DNA from: Phyllobacterium brassicacearum
GTDB lineage: Bacteria > Pseudomonadota > Alphaproteobacteria > Rhizobiales > Rhizobiaceae
Direction: 5' to 3'
DNA: 64,000 nt
Assembly: GCF_003010955.1 (NCBI RefSeq)
Contig: NZ_PGGO01000020.1
Location: 1-64,000 of the forward strand
This document shows positions 10,401 through 19,592 of this stretch, piece by piece (within the stretch, counting starts at the first letter, position 1; each line of letters opens with the position of its first letter). Made by a program: the position numbers and the translations under genes. Under the pieces are notes generated by a model that was given only the letters and a program-made list of their open reading frames with translations, ran no database searches and was not told the DNA's origin.

Positions 10401-10501
10401 ATGGCAAGGTGGGTTTTGCCCGTATTGGTCGGGCCCAAGACGGCTGTAACATCGCGGCCCGTCAGGACGAGGGGAAGTTCGGGGGTGGGCATAAGGTTCA
10501 T
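7493..10501 (-). CDS. SUV3-like DExH-box RNA helicase
   Basis: 1002 residues. Walker A GPTNTGKT (23-30) and DEVQ (105-108) are in the style of mitochondrial SUV3 rather than DEAD proteins. A C-terminal RecA lobe with motif VI 'QVAGRAGRH' follows. The middle part is a helical SUV3-type extension. The last 150 residues are charged and repetitive, rich in Asn, Arg, Glu and Lys, and look disordered. SUV3 is the helicase of the mitochondrial degradosome; alphaproteobacterial relatives are widespread, but their role is not settled. It is first in a probable unit with the S4 gene. The exact start (residue 1 or Met4) is uncertain. Confidence 0.9.
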   Translation of the reverse strand: MNLMPTPELPLVLTGRDVTAVLGPTNTGKTHLAIERMLAHQTGMIGLPLRLLAREVYNRVAERVGTANVALITGEEKINPPGARYAVCTVEAMPRQTDMDFVAIDEVQLANDLERGHIFTDRILHLRGRQETLLLGAATMRGILEKLLRGISVITRPRLSNLAYAGSKKITRLPPRTAVVAFAAEEVYAIAELIRRQNGGAAVVMGALSPRTRNAQVDLYQSGDVDYLVATDAIGMGLNLDVDHVAFAQDRKFDGYQFRDLSPAEIGQVAGRAGRHLRDGTFGVTGQVSGFSDELIGRVESHAFDSVKILQWRTARFDYSSIDALKRSIDTPAPVEGLTRALPAVDQQALEFLSRDPDVAPLANTPERVALLWDTCALPDYRKIAPAQHADIIASIYTDLAESGHVNENYMAEEVRRADSTDGDIDALSRRIAQIRTWTFVSHRPGWLADQAHWQEKTREIEDRLSDALHERLTKRFVDRRTSVLMRRLRENTMLEAEISPAGDVVVEGHHVGRLDGFRFTTDAQVDGTDAKAIRAAAQKALGMEFESRATRFDASANGDFALGSDGTLRWIGAPVASVVSGEQALKPRAVLLADEQLTGPARDKVAARVERFLAHHIETVLKPLVDLANADALVGITKGLAFQLVENFGVLQRRDVAEEVRGLDQDSRAALRRLGVRFGAYHVFLPALLKPAPAGLLTLLWALKEDAKDRPGYGDVVQVLSAGRTSVVTDPSFDPAFYRLAGYRLLGRRAVRIDILERLADLIRPALGWKPGTGTRPDGAYDGTRFVVTPSMMSILGATADDMEEILKSLGYRPEAVDTAIVAAKLVELDAASAPQVQPERSETVPAEGEVETVADTAETPVEAKAEAAEPATEPAIVAPVVMEDAPKPVLLWRQARFEGRNNRGNHEKREHQRGQPRNNQGGEQRSERNAEQQNDRGERKANFRGKGKPAGNERFKQEGGRPAGKPQNQPKRPEREERPVKIDMDSPFAKLLALKEQLKK

Positions 10502-11152
10502 AAATTACATTCCAATACCGGCACGACGACGTGAACAATTGAGCAAGACGAGCCGGCATGCATTCCGCGTAGCATTTCTAGCGTCCGACAGAAAGTATGC
10601 GGGGCTCTCCAGATAAACAATCATTTACCGATTCACGGAGTGTACCATTAGGAAATAGAACGCGAGCAGAACGAATCAGCTACGAATCGGCTTTAGGATG
10701 AGATTCCTGATTTGTTCACTGCCATATGTAGTTTTTCTGGACAAGGTGTACACTAGATGCTGAATCGTCGATCGACGTATCCCGCCCAACGTGGCGCCTC
10801 GCGTTAACCTTTGACGTTGGCCCGATAAATTCCAGAAATTGAATGATTCCTTATGATTAGTTAACAAATACCGTTTCCCAACCGTTAATTTCACGACGGT
10901 TCGATCAAAGCCGGAATAGGTCGGCACGTCTTGATGCGCAATGAACTTTCACGCTTTGTTCCTGGAGAATTCTGTTTCAGACGGTGCTCGCAGTTCTGAA
11001 AGCTCCAAAAGAGCTCCTCCTAGGATAAGATTCAGCACGGGTCACTGACCCCTTGCCCAAGGCTCCAAGGATTGGGTCCACAAGAGAAACAAAACGCCGC
11101 GCATCGTTCGACGCACGACGTTTCACGTTAGGATCAGGTCTGTCGAGCTCAA
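10502..11152. other. Long gene-free, relatively AT-rich region
   Basis: About 650 bases between the helicase start and the phbB stop, clearly richer in A+T than the neighbours, especially 10600-10990. The only frame of note (10676-10927, minus) has no recognisable domain or good ribosome site. Short dyads occur at 10786-10820 (CCAACGT/ACGTTGG), 11001-11015 (AGCTC/GAGCT, followed on the minus strand by TTTC) and 11039-11051. The latter two may end phbB transcription. A small RNA cannot be excluded. Confidence 0.5.
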
Positions 11153-11878
11153 TCAGCTGAAGTACTGTCCGCCATTCGCCGATAGCGTCGACCCCGTGAT
11201 GAAACCCGCATCGTCGGAGGCGAGAAATACAACACAACGTGCGACCTCCTCCGGTTCGCCGAGGCGTCCGACGGGTATCTGCGGTATGATCCGCTCGTTG
11301 AGCACTTTCTGGTCAATCGCCCGAACCATTTCGGTGCCAATATAACCAGGGCAGATGGCGTTGACGGTGATTCCGGCGCGGGCGCCTTCTTGTGCCAAGG
11401 CTTTGGTGAAACCGATATCACCAGCCTTCGCCGCGGAATAATTGGCCTGTCCGGCCTGGCCCTTCTGTCCGTTGATCGAGGAAATGTTAATCACTCGACC
11501 AAATTTGCGGTCGCGCATGCCGCTCCATACCGGATGGGTCATGTTGAACAGACCCGTCAGGTTGGTGTTGATCACTTCGCCCCACTGACCGGGGGTCATC
11601 TTGTGGAACATCGCATCACGGGTAATGCCGGCATTGTTGACCAGCACGGCCACAGGACCAATATCTGCTTCGATCCTGGCAATACCCGCAGCGCATTCCT
11701 CGTAATTCGACACATCCCACTTATAGGTCGGGATGCCCGTTTCCGTGGTGAATTTCTTGGCCGCATCGTCATTGCCGGCGTAGTTCGCCGCGACATTGTA
11801 ACCAGCCGCTTTCAAAGCCACGCTGATGGCAGCGCCGATCCCGCGTGTTCCTCCCGTTACGATTGCCGTCTTTGTCAT
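11153..11878 (-). CDS. phbB: Acetoacetyl-CoA reductase
   Basis: 241 residues, start after GGGAGGG. A short-chain dehydrogenase: TGGTRGIG (8-15) binds the dinucleotide, NNAG is at 81-84, and the catalytic set is Ser134, Tyr147 and Lys151 (YSAAK). Length, the PhbB-like C-terminus 'TGSTLSANGGQYFS' and the phbA gene just upstream identify it as the NADPH-dependent reductase making (R)-3-hydroxybutyryl-CoA for polyhydroxybutyrate. The genes probably form an operon phbA-phbB with a hairpin between them that may lower phbB expression. The PHB synthase gene is not in the window. Confidence 0.95.
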   Translation of the reverse strand: MTKTAIVTGGTRGIGAAISVALKAAGYNVAANYAGNDDAAKKFTTETGIPTYKWDVSNYEECAAGIARIEADIGPVAVLVNNAGITRDAMFHKMTPGQWGEVINTNLTGLFNMTHPVWSGMRDRKFGRVINISSINGQKGQAGQANYSAAKAGDIGFTKALAQEGARAGITVNAICPGYIGTEMVRAIDQKVLNERIIPQIPVGRLGEPEEVARCVVFLASDDAGFITGSTLSANGGQYFS

Positions 11879-11970
11879 TGTTGCCCTCCCTCAAACGGAT
11901 TTCTCTCAAACGAAGTGTGGTGGTAAAAGAACAAAACATGCGGTTGCAATTGCCCGAACCGCTTGGAAAG

Positions 11971-11996
11971 ACCGGCGCAATCGTGACTGCGCCGGT
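11971..11996 (-). terminator. Hairpin between phbA and phbB
   Basis: A nine-base-pair GC stem (ACCGGCGCA at 11971-11979 with TGCGCCGGT at 11988-11996) lies just after the phbA stop. On the minus strand it is followed by CTTTCC, a short T-run. It may be a leaky terminator or an mRNA-stabilising structure. Confidence 0.6.
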
Positions 11997-12007
11997 TTAA
12001 ACGACAA

Positions 12008-13210
<1,203 letters not shown>

Positions 13211-13312
13211 TCATGCTGAATTCGTGCAGCACATTCTTGAACAGAATTCCCTTCCCGAAACAGTTTGACAAGGGCCATTTAAGTCTAAGTCGAAATTATC
13301 CGGTTTCGCGCC

Positions 13313-13350
13313 GCAGCATGGGCAGCACGCACTGCATTGGATGCGCTGCA
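13313..13350. promoter_or_regulatory. TGC/GCA-rich candidate PhaR operator
   Basis: In the phbA-phaR divergent spacer (13193-13448) there is a cluster of GCAG/CTGC words: GCAGCATGGGCAGCAC, then CACTGCATTGG and GCGCTGCAC. PhaR of Paracoccus is known to bind TGC-rich CTGC/GCAG sites and to repress its own gene, so this is a plausible operator. The position favours control of both genes. This is inference from words seen by eye. Confidence 0.35.
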
Positions 13351-13448
13351 CAAATCGCTTTGAATTGCGCCGCTTTGCCCCTATCCTCCGAACTCTATCC
13401 GTAAGCCGGCACGCAAATTCGATAATGGGTACGAGTTGGGAGTGAGCA

Positions 13449-14054
13449 ATGGCAAGTAAGACTGGCGACATCGTCATCAAGAAGTATGCCAACCGACGTC
13501 TCTACAACACCGGGACAAGCACCTACGTCACGCTTGAAGATTTGGCGGATATGGTGAAGCGGAATGAAGACTTCACAGTCCAGGATGCAAAGACCGGCGA
13601 GGATATCACGCATTCCGTCCTTACCCAGATCATTTTTGAACTGGAGAACAAGGATGGCCAGAACATGCTTCCAATCCCGTTCCTGCGCCAGCTGATCGCC
13701 TATTATGGCGACCAGATGCAGGTCGTGCTTCCGACTTTTCTTGAACAATCCATGTCTGCGTTTGCAAAAGAGCAGGAGCGGATGCGCGAACAGCTGACCG
13801 CAGCTTTTGGCAAAACGCCAATGGACATGATGAATGTCAGCGCCCCACTCAAGCTGGTCGAGGAACAGGTTCGCCGCAACACGGAAATGCTGCAGAATGC
13901 CATGCGCATGTTCACGCCGTTTCCAATCGGCAAGACGGGCGCCGAGCCTGACGAGACCGCTGCACCTGAAAAGCCGACCAGAGATACTGGCCTGGACGAG
14001 TTGAAAGAACAGATCGCTGCCATGCAGCGAAAGCTCGACTCTCTCGACAAATAA
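13449..14054 (+). CDS. phaR: PHB synthesis regulator PhaR
   Basis: 201 residues, start after GGGAG. The N-terminal 60 residues ('KKYANRRLYNTGTSTYVTLEDLADMV') are the PHB/PHA accumulation regulator DNA-binding domain. Residues 65-125 are the second PHB_acc domain, which contacts the polymer. The C-terminus holds a probable coiled coil. PhaR represses phasin and its own gene when free, and is titrated away by PHB granules; in rhizobia (AniA) it also redirects carbon flow. Divergence from phbAB supports this role. Confidence 0.94.
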   Translation: MASKTGDIVIKKYANRRLYNTGTSTYVTLEDLADMVKRNEDFTVQDAKTGEDITHSVLTQIIFELENKDGQNMLPIPFLRQLIAYYGDQMQVVLPTFLEQSMSAFAKEQERMREQLTAAFGKTPMDMMNVSAPLKLVEEQVRRNTEMLQNAMRMFTPFPIGKTGAEPDETAAPEKPTRDTGLDELKEQIAAMQRKLDSLDK

Positions 14055-14138
14055 CGATCAACCTCACCAGTGACACGATCCTGGGCGCGCCGCCTTGGCC
14101 CGCCGCCGTGTCTAAAGAACAGCACAGAAGAGAAAATC

Positions 14139-14570
14139 ATGGCCAATCTCACTCTTTCCAAAGCCAATACAATCATCAAGGCCGCCCTCGCCAAGGGGAC
14201 GGAACTCGGTTTGCGTCCCCTGTCGGTCGCTGTGCTCGACGCGGGTGGTCACCTCAAGGCATTCCAAAAACAGGATGGCGCATCGATGCTGCGATTTGAG
14301 ATTGCCTTTGGCAAAGCCTATGGGGCGCTGTCCGTGGGCACCGGTTCGCGCACGGTCGAGAAATTCGCCAAGGAGCGGCCGCATTTCGTGGAGGGCTTGG
14401 TTGCTGCTTCAGGCGGGCGTGTCATTGCCGTTGCTGGTGGTGTTCTCGTCAAGAATACCAAAGGAGAAATCCTGGGCGCTGTTGGCATCACGGGTGATAC
14501 ATCCGACAATGATGAGACGGCGGCCATTGCCGGTATCGAGGCCGCAGGTTTGGTTGGGGACGGCGGCTGA
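14139..14570 (+). CDS. GlcG/HbpS-family protein
   Basis: 143 residues starting MANLTLSKAN; a longer frame upstream overlaps the phaR tail and looks untranslated. The sequence has the family marks 'SVAVLDAGGHL' (near 28-38) and the glycine-rich 'GGVLVKN...GEILGAVGITGDTSDNDE'. GlcG/HbpS proteins form small oligomers and have been linked to haem binding or to glycolate/propanediol loci, but no reaction is agreed for this branch. It follows phaR by 84 bases on the same strand. No signal peptide is seen. Confidence 0.8.
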   Translation: MANLTLSKANTIIKAALAKGTELGLRPLSVAVLDAGGHLKAFQKQDGASMLRFEIAFGKAYGALSVGTGSRTVEKFAKERPHFVEGLVAASGGRVIAVAGGVLVKNTKGEILGAVGITGDTSDNDETAAIAGIEAAGLVGDGG

Positions 14571-14680
14571 TCTCAGCGCTTCGCCGAGAAATCGTGTTTT
14601 CGAGCTGCGAATACGCCTAAGCAGGATTTCCTGACGCAACGTTTGCGAACGATCTACGATTGATCCAACGAGAATTGATT

Positions 14681-15085
14681 TTACCGGAAGTTTACGTCGC
14701 GACCAGCAGAGCGGAGGGAAACGGTAAAGCCTGCCAAGATGTCAAGGAATGCCATCGCCATAAGAATGAAGAACAGCGAGTGCGAGGCGCTTGGCACAAG
14801 AAGAAATTCGACCAGGAATGCAACAAAGACAAATACTGATAGCAGATGGTCGACGACCGAAGCATTGCTCGTTCGCGTCGACTTCATGATCTCGAAAAAC
14901 AACAAGGCCAAAGACAGGACGATCATCAGATCACCCAGGGTCAATTGCCAGGTGCCCCCTGACGGCATGTGCATCGAATAAAGCTCGGTCGCCCATGGTT
15001 CGGTACCGCCAACACCGGCCAAGCCGGCAATAACCAGATTGAAGACGATGAGCGGCACGATCATCAACGGAATATTGGAAATCAC
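14681..15085 (-). CDS. Small four-helix membrane protein, function unknown
   Basis: 134 residues from a GTG start; GGAGG lies five bases upstream at 15091-15095, which fixes this start over a longer frame running into the rpmF terminator. Four hydrophobic stretches are visible, about residues 5-22, 48-64, 78-95 and 100-118, with a short extracytoplasmic loop carrying 'MHMPSGG'. I do not recognise a named family. It lies downstream of rpmF but beyond a strong terminator, so it probably has its own promoter or depends on readthrough. Confidence 0.75.
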   Translation of the reverse strand: MISNIPLMIVPLIVFNLVIAGLAGVGGTEPWATELYSMHMPSGGTWQLTLGDLMIVLSLALLFFEIMKSTRTSNASVVDHLLSVFVFVAFLVEFLLVPSASHSLFFILMAMAFLDILAGFTVSLRSAGRDVNFR

Positions 15086-15115
15086 AGCGTCCTCCGGCAA
15101 CCATATGCTCAAAGA

Positions 15116-15143
15116 AAAAGACCGGCACAAAGGCCGGTCTTTT
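15116..15143 (-). terminator. Intrinsic terminator of rpmF
   Basis: The stem AAAAGACCGGC/GCCGGTCTTTT (15116-15126 and 15133-15143) lies 26 bases after the rpmF stop, with T-runs on both strands. It is a textbook Rho-independent terminator. Confidence 0.9.
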
Positions 15144-15168
15144 TCTATCACGAATTCGAAAAAAGGGA

Positions 15169-15351
15169 TCAGCCCTCTTTCGGTGTCAGAACCTGACGAC
15201 CGCGATACATGCCTGTCTTCAGATCAACATGATGTGGACGGCGCAGTTCGCCCGAATTCTTGTCTTCAACGTATGTAGGTGCCTTCAGCGCGTCGGCGGA
15301 GCGGCGCATGCCGCGCTTCGACGGGGAAGTTTTTCGTTTAGGTACAGCCAT
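15169..15351 (-). CDS. rpmF: 50S ribosomal protein L32
   Basis: 60 residues, start after GGAG. The N-terminus [18 protein letters not shown] and the body '[18 protein letters not shown]' are typical of L32. The zinc-binding cysteines found in some L32 proteins are absent, as is usual in alphaproteobacteria. It is a component of the large ribosomal subunit. It is a single gene with its own terminator. Confidence 0.97.
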   Translation of the reverse strand: MAVPKRKTSPSKRGMRRSADALKAPTYVEDKNSGELRRPHHVDLKTGMYRGRQVLTPKEG

Positions 15352-15529
15352 TGTTCCAGCTCCAGTAATCAGTCAAAATCCGGCACTGGCCCGATTGAGC
15401 CTGTCACAATGGACAAAATTCCGGAAAGTTCGGCTGGGGCTATACACGGCTTGAGAGCTTTTGACCAGCAGGAGTCGCACATTTTTTGTCACAAAAGCTT
15501 TGAACAGGCGATCGTGAGCCCCGTTGCAC

Positions 15530-16267
15530 CTAGTTGACGCATCCGATGTAGGCGCCAGCGCCGCGCGCACGGCGTTCGTTTACCCTGGCAAGTGTTTGCA
15601 GACCGCGTCCCGGCTTTGCGGGATTGCGGACGATCGGATTGGGCAGCGTTACGGCAAGATAGGCGGCCTGACGCGGTGACAATCTGGCAGCACTGACATT
15701 GAAATGGTGTTGAGCGGCCGCTTCGATGCCATAGATTCCTGGGCCCCATTCCGCAATGTTCAGATAGATCTCCATCAGGCGACGCTTGGGCAGTATAAGG
15801 TCTGTAATGACAGCGAGTGGCACCTCAAGACCTTTGCGGATGAAGGAGCGGCTCGTCCAGAGAAACAGGTTCTTGGCTGTCTGCATCGTGATTGTTGAAG
15901 CGCCGCGCGTCTGTTCGCCATCAATTGCATCGGACACAACAGAGTTCAGCGCGTCCCAGTCCACACCGGAATGAAAGCAAAATTTCGCATCCTCGGACAT
16001 CATCACTGAGTTGACCAACGTCGGGGAAATTTGGTCTATGGACACCCAGCGGCGGTCATACCCGGAAAACGTCACAAGGTCTTTCACCATCAGCGTGGAG
16101 ACAGGATGAATAAATGGCAGTCGGTACAGGCTGAGCAGAATGATAGGCAGCATAACTAGAATGATTCCGGCCAGAATCAAGGTGCGCGCGACCCGGCCAA
16201 GGGGTGAACGGCCGGGATCAACCAGAAAACCTTTGCCCCTCTTATTTTTGACCAGAACCCTCGTCAC
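15530..16267 (-). CDS. mtgA: Monofunctional peptidoglycan glycosyltransferase
   Basis: I place the start at a GTG giving 245 residues, close to the family length; the frame is open further to 16426, but that extra stretch has no MtgA similarity. A membrane anchor (about residues 25-47) is followed by a GT51 domain with '[16 protein letters not shown]' (catalytic Glu in the SEDA motif), '[15 protein letters not shown]' and '[15 protein letters not shown]'. The enzyme polymerises lipid II into glycan strands in the periplasm and lacks a transpeptidase domain. It is divergent from ispA. The precise start is uncertain. Confidence 0.9.
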   Translation of the reverse strand: MTRVLVKNKRGKGFLVDPGRSPLGRVARTLILAGIILVMLPIILLSLYRLPFIHPVSTLMVKDLVTFSGYDRRWVSIDQISPTLVNSVMMSEDAKFCFHSGVDWDALNSVVSDAIDGEQTRGASTITMQTAKNLFLWTSRSFIRKGLEVPLAVITDLILPKRRLMEIYLNIAEWGPGIYGIEAAAQHHFNVSAARLSPRQAAYLAVTLPNPIVRNPAKPGRGLQTLARVNERRARGAGAYIGCVN

Positions 16268-16435
16268 ACATTCCGTCCGCGCTGAAAACTCCCGTTGGAC
16301 ATAGAGCAAAGAGGGACAGAAGGGAATTCTTTCTGTGATTTTATACCCTCTGCACACAGGCACTGCTGCAAAAATGACAATCACGGCGCGACACGGCCAT
16401 TGACCGGACAGCCATTTTCCGGTCATTGCCAGAAC

Positions 16436-17356
16436 ATGATGACAGATCCGGGTTTTTCATTGTTCCAGATTGCACTGCAGCAACGCGCCGCCGCTGTGGA
16501 AACCTTGTTGTCCGGATTGCTGTCGGACCGGCCCCAAGGGGGTGAGATCAGCCGGCCGCCCCGATTGATGGCAGCCATGCGGCATGGCGTTCTGAACGGT
16601 GGCAAACGCCTGCGTCCATTTCTCGTTATGGAAAGTGCGGCTCTGTTTGGTGCCGATAATCCGGCAGCATTGCGGGTCGCGGCGGCGCTCGAATGCATTC
16701 ACAGTTATTCGCTTGTCCACGATGATCTGCCCGCGATGGACAATGACGACATACGGCGCGGCCAGCCTACTGTGCACCGGAAATTCGACGAGGCCGCGGC
16801 CATTCTGGCGGGCGACAGCTTGCTGACCTATGCCTTCGAATTGGTCGCCAGCGAAGAAACCGAGCTGGACCCGCATGCCCGGGTGACGCTGGTTACGGCA
16901 CTGGCCCGCGCCGCTGGTGTTGGCGGGATGACAGGCGGCCAGGCGCTTGATCTTGAAGCTGAAAAGGACCAGCCGGACGAAGAAGGCATTATCCGCTTGC
17001 AGGCGATGAAGACCGGCGCGTTGATCCGTTTCGCGTGCGAGGCTGGGTCAATAATCGGCAATGCCCACGTCAAGGATCGTGAACGGCTGGCAGAGTACGG
17101 ATCGGCCATCGGCCTCGCCTTCCAGCTCGCCGATGACCTGCTCGACGTCACCGCGGATGCCAGCCATGTGGGCAAAGCGACAGGCAAGGATGCTGCTGCC
17201 GGCAAAGCGACGCTTGTCTCGATGCATGGTATTGAATGGACCAGACAACAGCTGGCCGGTTTGGTCGCACAGGCGGAAGATCTTCTGGAGCCATTTGGCG
17301 AAAAGGCCGTGCTCTTGAAGGATGCTGCGCGCTTTATTGCCGAGAGGCAGAGCTAG
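16436..17356 (+). CDS. ispA: Polyprenyl (farnesyl-type) diphosphate synthase
   Basis: 306 residues. The first aspartate-rich motif DDLPAMD is at 96-102, the second, DDLLD, at 233-237, with GGKRLRP at 55-61 and the Gly-Gly-Gln motif 'MTGGQALD' near 165. These mark the IspA branch of trans-prenyl transferases, which builds farnesyl (or geranylgeranyl) diphosphate from IPP and DMAPP. Two adjacent ATGs (16436, 16439) are possible starts. It converges on ispG, another isoprenoid gene, with only three bases between the stops. Confidence 0.92.
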   Translation: MMTDPGFSLFQIALQQRAAAVETLLSGLLSDRPQGGEISRPPRLMAAMRHGVLNGGKRLRPFLVMESAALFGADNPAALRVAAALECIHSYSLVHDDLPAMDNDDIRRGQPTVHRKFDEAAAILAGDSLLTYAFELVASEETELDPHARVTLVTALARAAGVGGMTGGQALDLEAEKDQPDEEGIIRLQAMKTGALIRFACEAGSIIGNAHVKDRERLAEYGSAIGLAFQLADDLLDVTADASHVGKATGKDAAAGKATLVSMHGIEWTRQQLAGLVAQAEDLLEPFGEKAVLLKDAARFIAERQS

Positions 17357-17359
17357 GCA

Positions 17360-18619
17360 TTATTCCGCAGCGTGCGAGCCGGCACCTTGACCAAACCGGT
17401 TCTCGATATAGTCGGACACCATCTTCTGGAATTCCTGGGCTATTCCGGCACCCCGCAGCGTCGCGACCTTCTTGCCGTCGACGAAGACCGGCGCCGAGGG
17501 CGTTTCACCAGTTCCCGGCAGCGAAATGCCGATGTCGGCCATCTTTGATTCACCGGGGCCGTTGACGATGCACCCCATGACGGCAACGTTCAGTGTCTCG
17601 ACGCCCGGATATTTCTCGCGCCATGTCGGCATGTTGTTGCGGATATCGTTCTGGATCGACTGCGCCAGTTCCTGAAAAACCGTCGATGTCGTACGTCCAC
17701 AGCCTGGACATGCTGCGACGATCGGAATGAACTGGCGGAAACCCATGGTCTGAAGCAATTCCTGCGCGACCTGCACTTCCCGCGTGCGATCGCCGCCGGG
17801 TTCCGGCGTCAACGAAATGCGGATTGTATCGCCAATGCCCTGCTGCAGCAGGATACCAAGCGCAGCAGACGACGCCACAATGCCCTTTGAACCCATTCCC
17901 GCTTCTGTCAGACCGAGATGCAATGCGTGGTCGCAGCGCCGCGCAAGCTCGGCGTAGACGGCAATCAGGTCCTGAACCTGGCTGACCTTTGCCGACAGGA
18001 TGATTTTCGAGCGCGGCAAACCGATTTCTTCGGCCAGCTGCGATGAAATCAAGGCCGACTGGACAATCGCTTCGCGTGTTACCTGCTCCGCGGTTAAAGG
18101 CGCGCCTTGGGCATGGTTCTGATCCATGAGCGTCGTTAAGAGCTCCTGATCGAGCGACCCCCAATTGACGCCGATACGCACAGGTTTGTCATAGCGGATA
18201 GCCATTTCGATGATCGCACCGAACTGCGCGTCCTTCTTATCCTTGAAGCCGACATTGCCCGGATTGATCCGATACTTGGCCAATGCCTCAGCGCATGCCG
18301 GGTGATCTGCCAGCAGCTTGTGACCGATATAATGAAAATCGCCGACGAGCGGAACGGAAAGGCCAAGGCGATCAAGGCGCTCACGAATTTTTGGAACGGC
18401 AGCAGCAGATTCATCTCTGTCGACGGTGATGCGCACGATCTGCGAACCGGCGCGGGACAGCGCTGCCACTTGCGCGACGGTCCCGTCCACATCAGCAGTG
18501 TCCGTATTTGTCATCGACTGGACGACGACCGGCGCGCCACCACCCACCATGATGCCACCCACATCGACACCTACCGAGGGCCGCCGGGCAAAAGGCTGCG
18601 AATAGTATTCGGACATCAT
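17360..18619 (-). CDS. ispG: 4-hydroxy-3-methylbut-2-enyl-diphosphate synthase
   Basis: 419 residues, one of two adjacent ATGs after GGAG. It has the IspG (GcpE) N-terminal TIM-barrel start ('[23 protein letters not shown]') and the C-terminal iron-sulfur domain with 'ACPGCGRT' and '[10 protein letters not shown]', whose cysteines hold the 4Fe-4S cluster. It reduces MEcPP to HMBPP, the next-to-last step of the MEP isoprenoid pathway. Its electron donor could be a ferredoxin or flavodoxin; fdxA lies some 11 kb away, but no link is shown. Confidence 0.96.
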   Translation of the reverse strand: MMSEYYSQPFARRPSVGVDVGGIMVGGGAPVVVQSMTNTDTADVDGTVAQVAALSRAGSQIVRITVDRDESAAAVPKIRERLDRLGLSVPLVGDFHYIGHKLLADHPACAEALAKYRINPGNVGFKDKKDAQFGAIIEMAIRYDKPVRIGVNWGSLDQELLTTLMDQNHAQGAPLTAEQVTREAIVQSALISSQLAEEIGLPRSKIILSAKVSQVQDLIAVYAELARRCDHALHLGLTEAGMGSKGIVASSAALGILLQQGIGDTIRISLTPEPGGDRTREVQVAQELLQTMGFRQFIPIVAACPGCGRTTSTVFQELAQSIQNDIRNNMPTWREKYPGVETLNVAVMGCIVNGPGESKMADIGISLPGTGETPSAPVFVDGKKVATLRGAGIAQEFQKMVSDYIENRFGQGAGSHAAE

Positions 18620-18812
18620 AAAGCTCCAGATATGCTGTTCAGGTGGCGCAGCTATCGCCGTTTGTCAACTGCACCCAGCATCGCAGCATGCTATTCGCGC
18701 AACCCCGACATGACAAACTGTTCATGCTCCCAACCTAGCAATTTTGCTGCGATGCAATATATTCCGGACACTTTTTGAGATTAGGGTTGATCAGACCAAA
18801 GGAAATTATGTC

Positions 18813-19592
18813 ATGGCCAAGAAAACAGCTGTCGTTACAGGTTCCAATTCCGGCATCGGGCTCGGTTCCGCGCATGCTCTTGCTGCAGCAGGATACAATG
18901 TTGTGATCAACTCGTTCACTGATCGGCCCGAAGATCATGCGCTCGCCAGGGAAATCGCCGAGAAGCACGGGGTGGAGGTCGCCTATATCAAGGCGGACAT
19001 GTCCAATGGTGCCGAGTGCCGGGCTCTGATTGAAAAAGCAGTCGAAGCCTTTGGTAATGTCGACGTCTTGGTCAACAATGCAGGTATCCAGTTCGTTGCA
19101 CCTGTCGATGAGTTCCCAACGGAAAAATGGGACGCCATCATCGCCATCAATCTGACATCGGCTTTCCATACGACGGCGGCAGCCCTTCCCTACATGAAAA
19201 TGGCAGGCTGGGGACGTATCATCAATATAGCGTCGGCGCACGGTCTCAGAGCCTCGCCCTTCAAGTCAGCCTATGTCGCGGCCAAGCACGGCGTACTCGG
19301 CTTCACCAAGACGGTCGCGCTGGAAGTTGCGGAAAAACACATCACGAGCAACGCAATCTGCCCCGGCTACGTGCTCACCCCACTGGTCGAAGCCCAAATC
19401 CCGGATCAAATGAAAGCCCACAACATGGACCGCGAAACGGTTATCCGTGAGGTCATGCTGGATAAGCAGGCAACAAAGGAATTCGCTACGGTCGACCAGA
19501 TCGGTGCGACGGTGGTGTTCCTTGCCAGTGATGCAGCTGCTCAAATCACCGGTACTTCCATCTCCGTCGATGGAGGTTGGACGGCCGCATAA
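18813..19592 (+). CDS. bdhA: 3-hydroxybutyrate dehydrogenase
   Basis: 259 residues starting MAKKTAVVTG after AAAGGA. A short-chain dehydrogenase with TGSNSGIG (9-16), NNAG (88-91) and the catalytic Ser141, Tyr154 and Lys158 (YVAAKHG). The 'HGLRASPFKSAY' and 'CPGYVLTPLVEAQI' segments match D-3-hydroxybutyrate dehydrogenases. It oxidises the PHB monomer to acetoacetate with NAD, and so serves breakdown of the store made by PhbA/PhbB nearby. The stop overlaps the start of the patatin-like gene by one base, indicating a coupled operon. Confidence 0.93.
   Translation: MAKKTAVVTGSNSGIGLGSAHALAAAGYNVVINSFTDRPEDHALAREIAEKHGVEVAYIKADMSNGAECRALIEKAVEAFGNVDVLVNNAGIQFVAPVDEFPTEKWDAIIAINLTSAFHTTAAALPYMKMAGWGRIINIASAHGLRASPFKSAYVAAKHGVLGFTKTVALEVAEKHITSNAICPGYVLTPLVEAQIPDQMKAHNMDRETVIREVMLDKQATKEFATVDQIGATVVFLASDAAAQITGTSISVDGGWTAA

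Noticed and set aside
10676-10927. An 83-codon minus-strand gene in the A/T-rich spacer
   Set aside because: No ribosome site, no domain, atypical composition.
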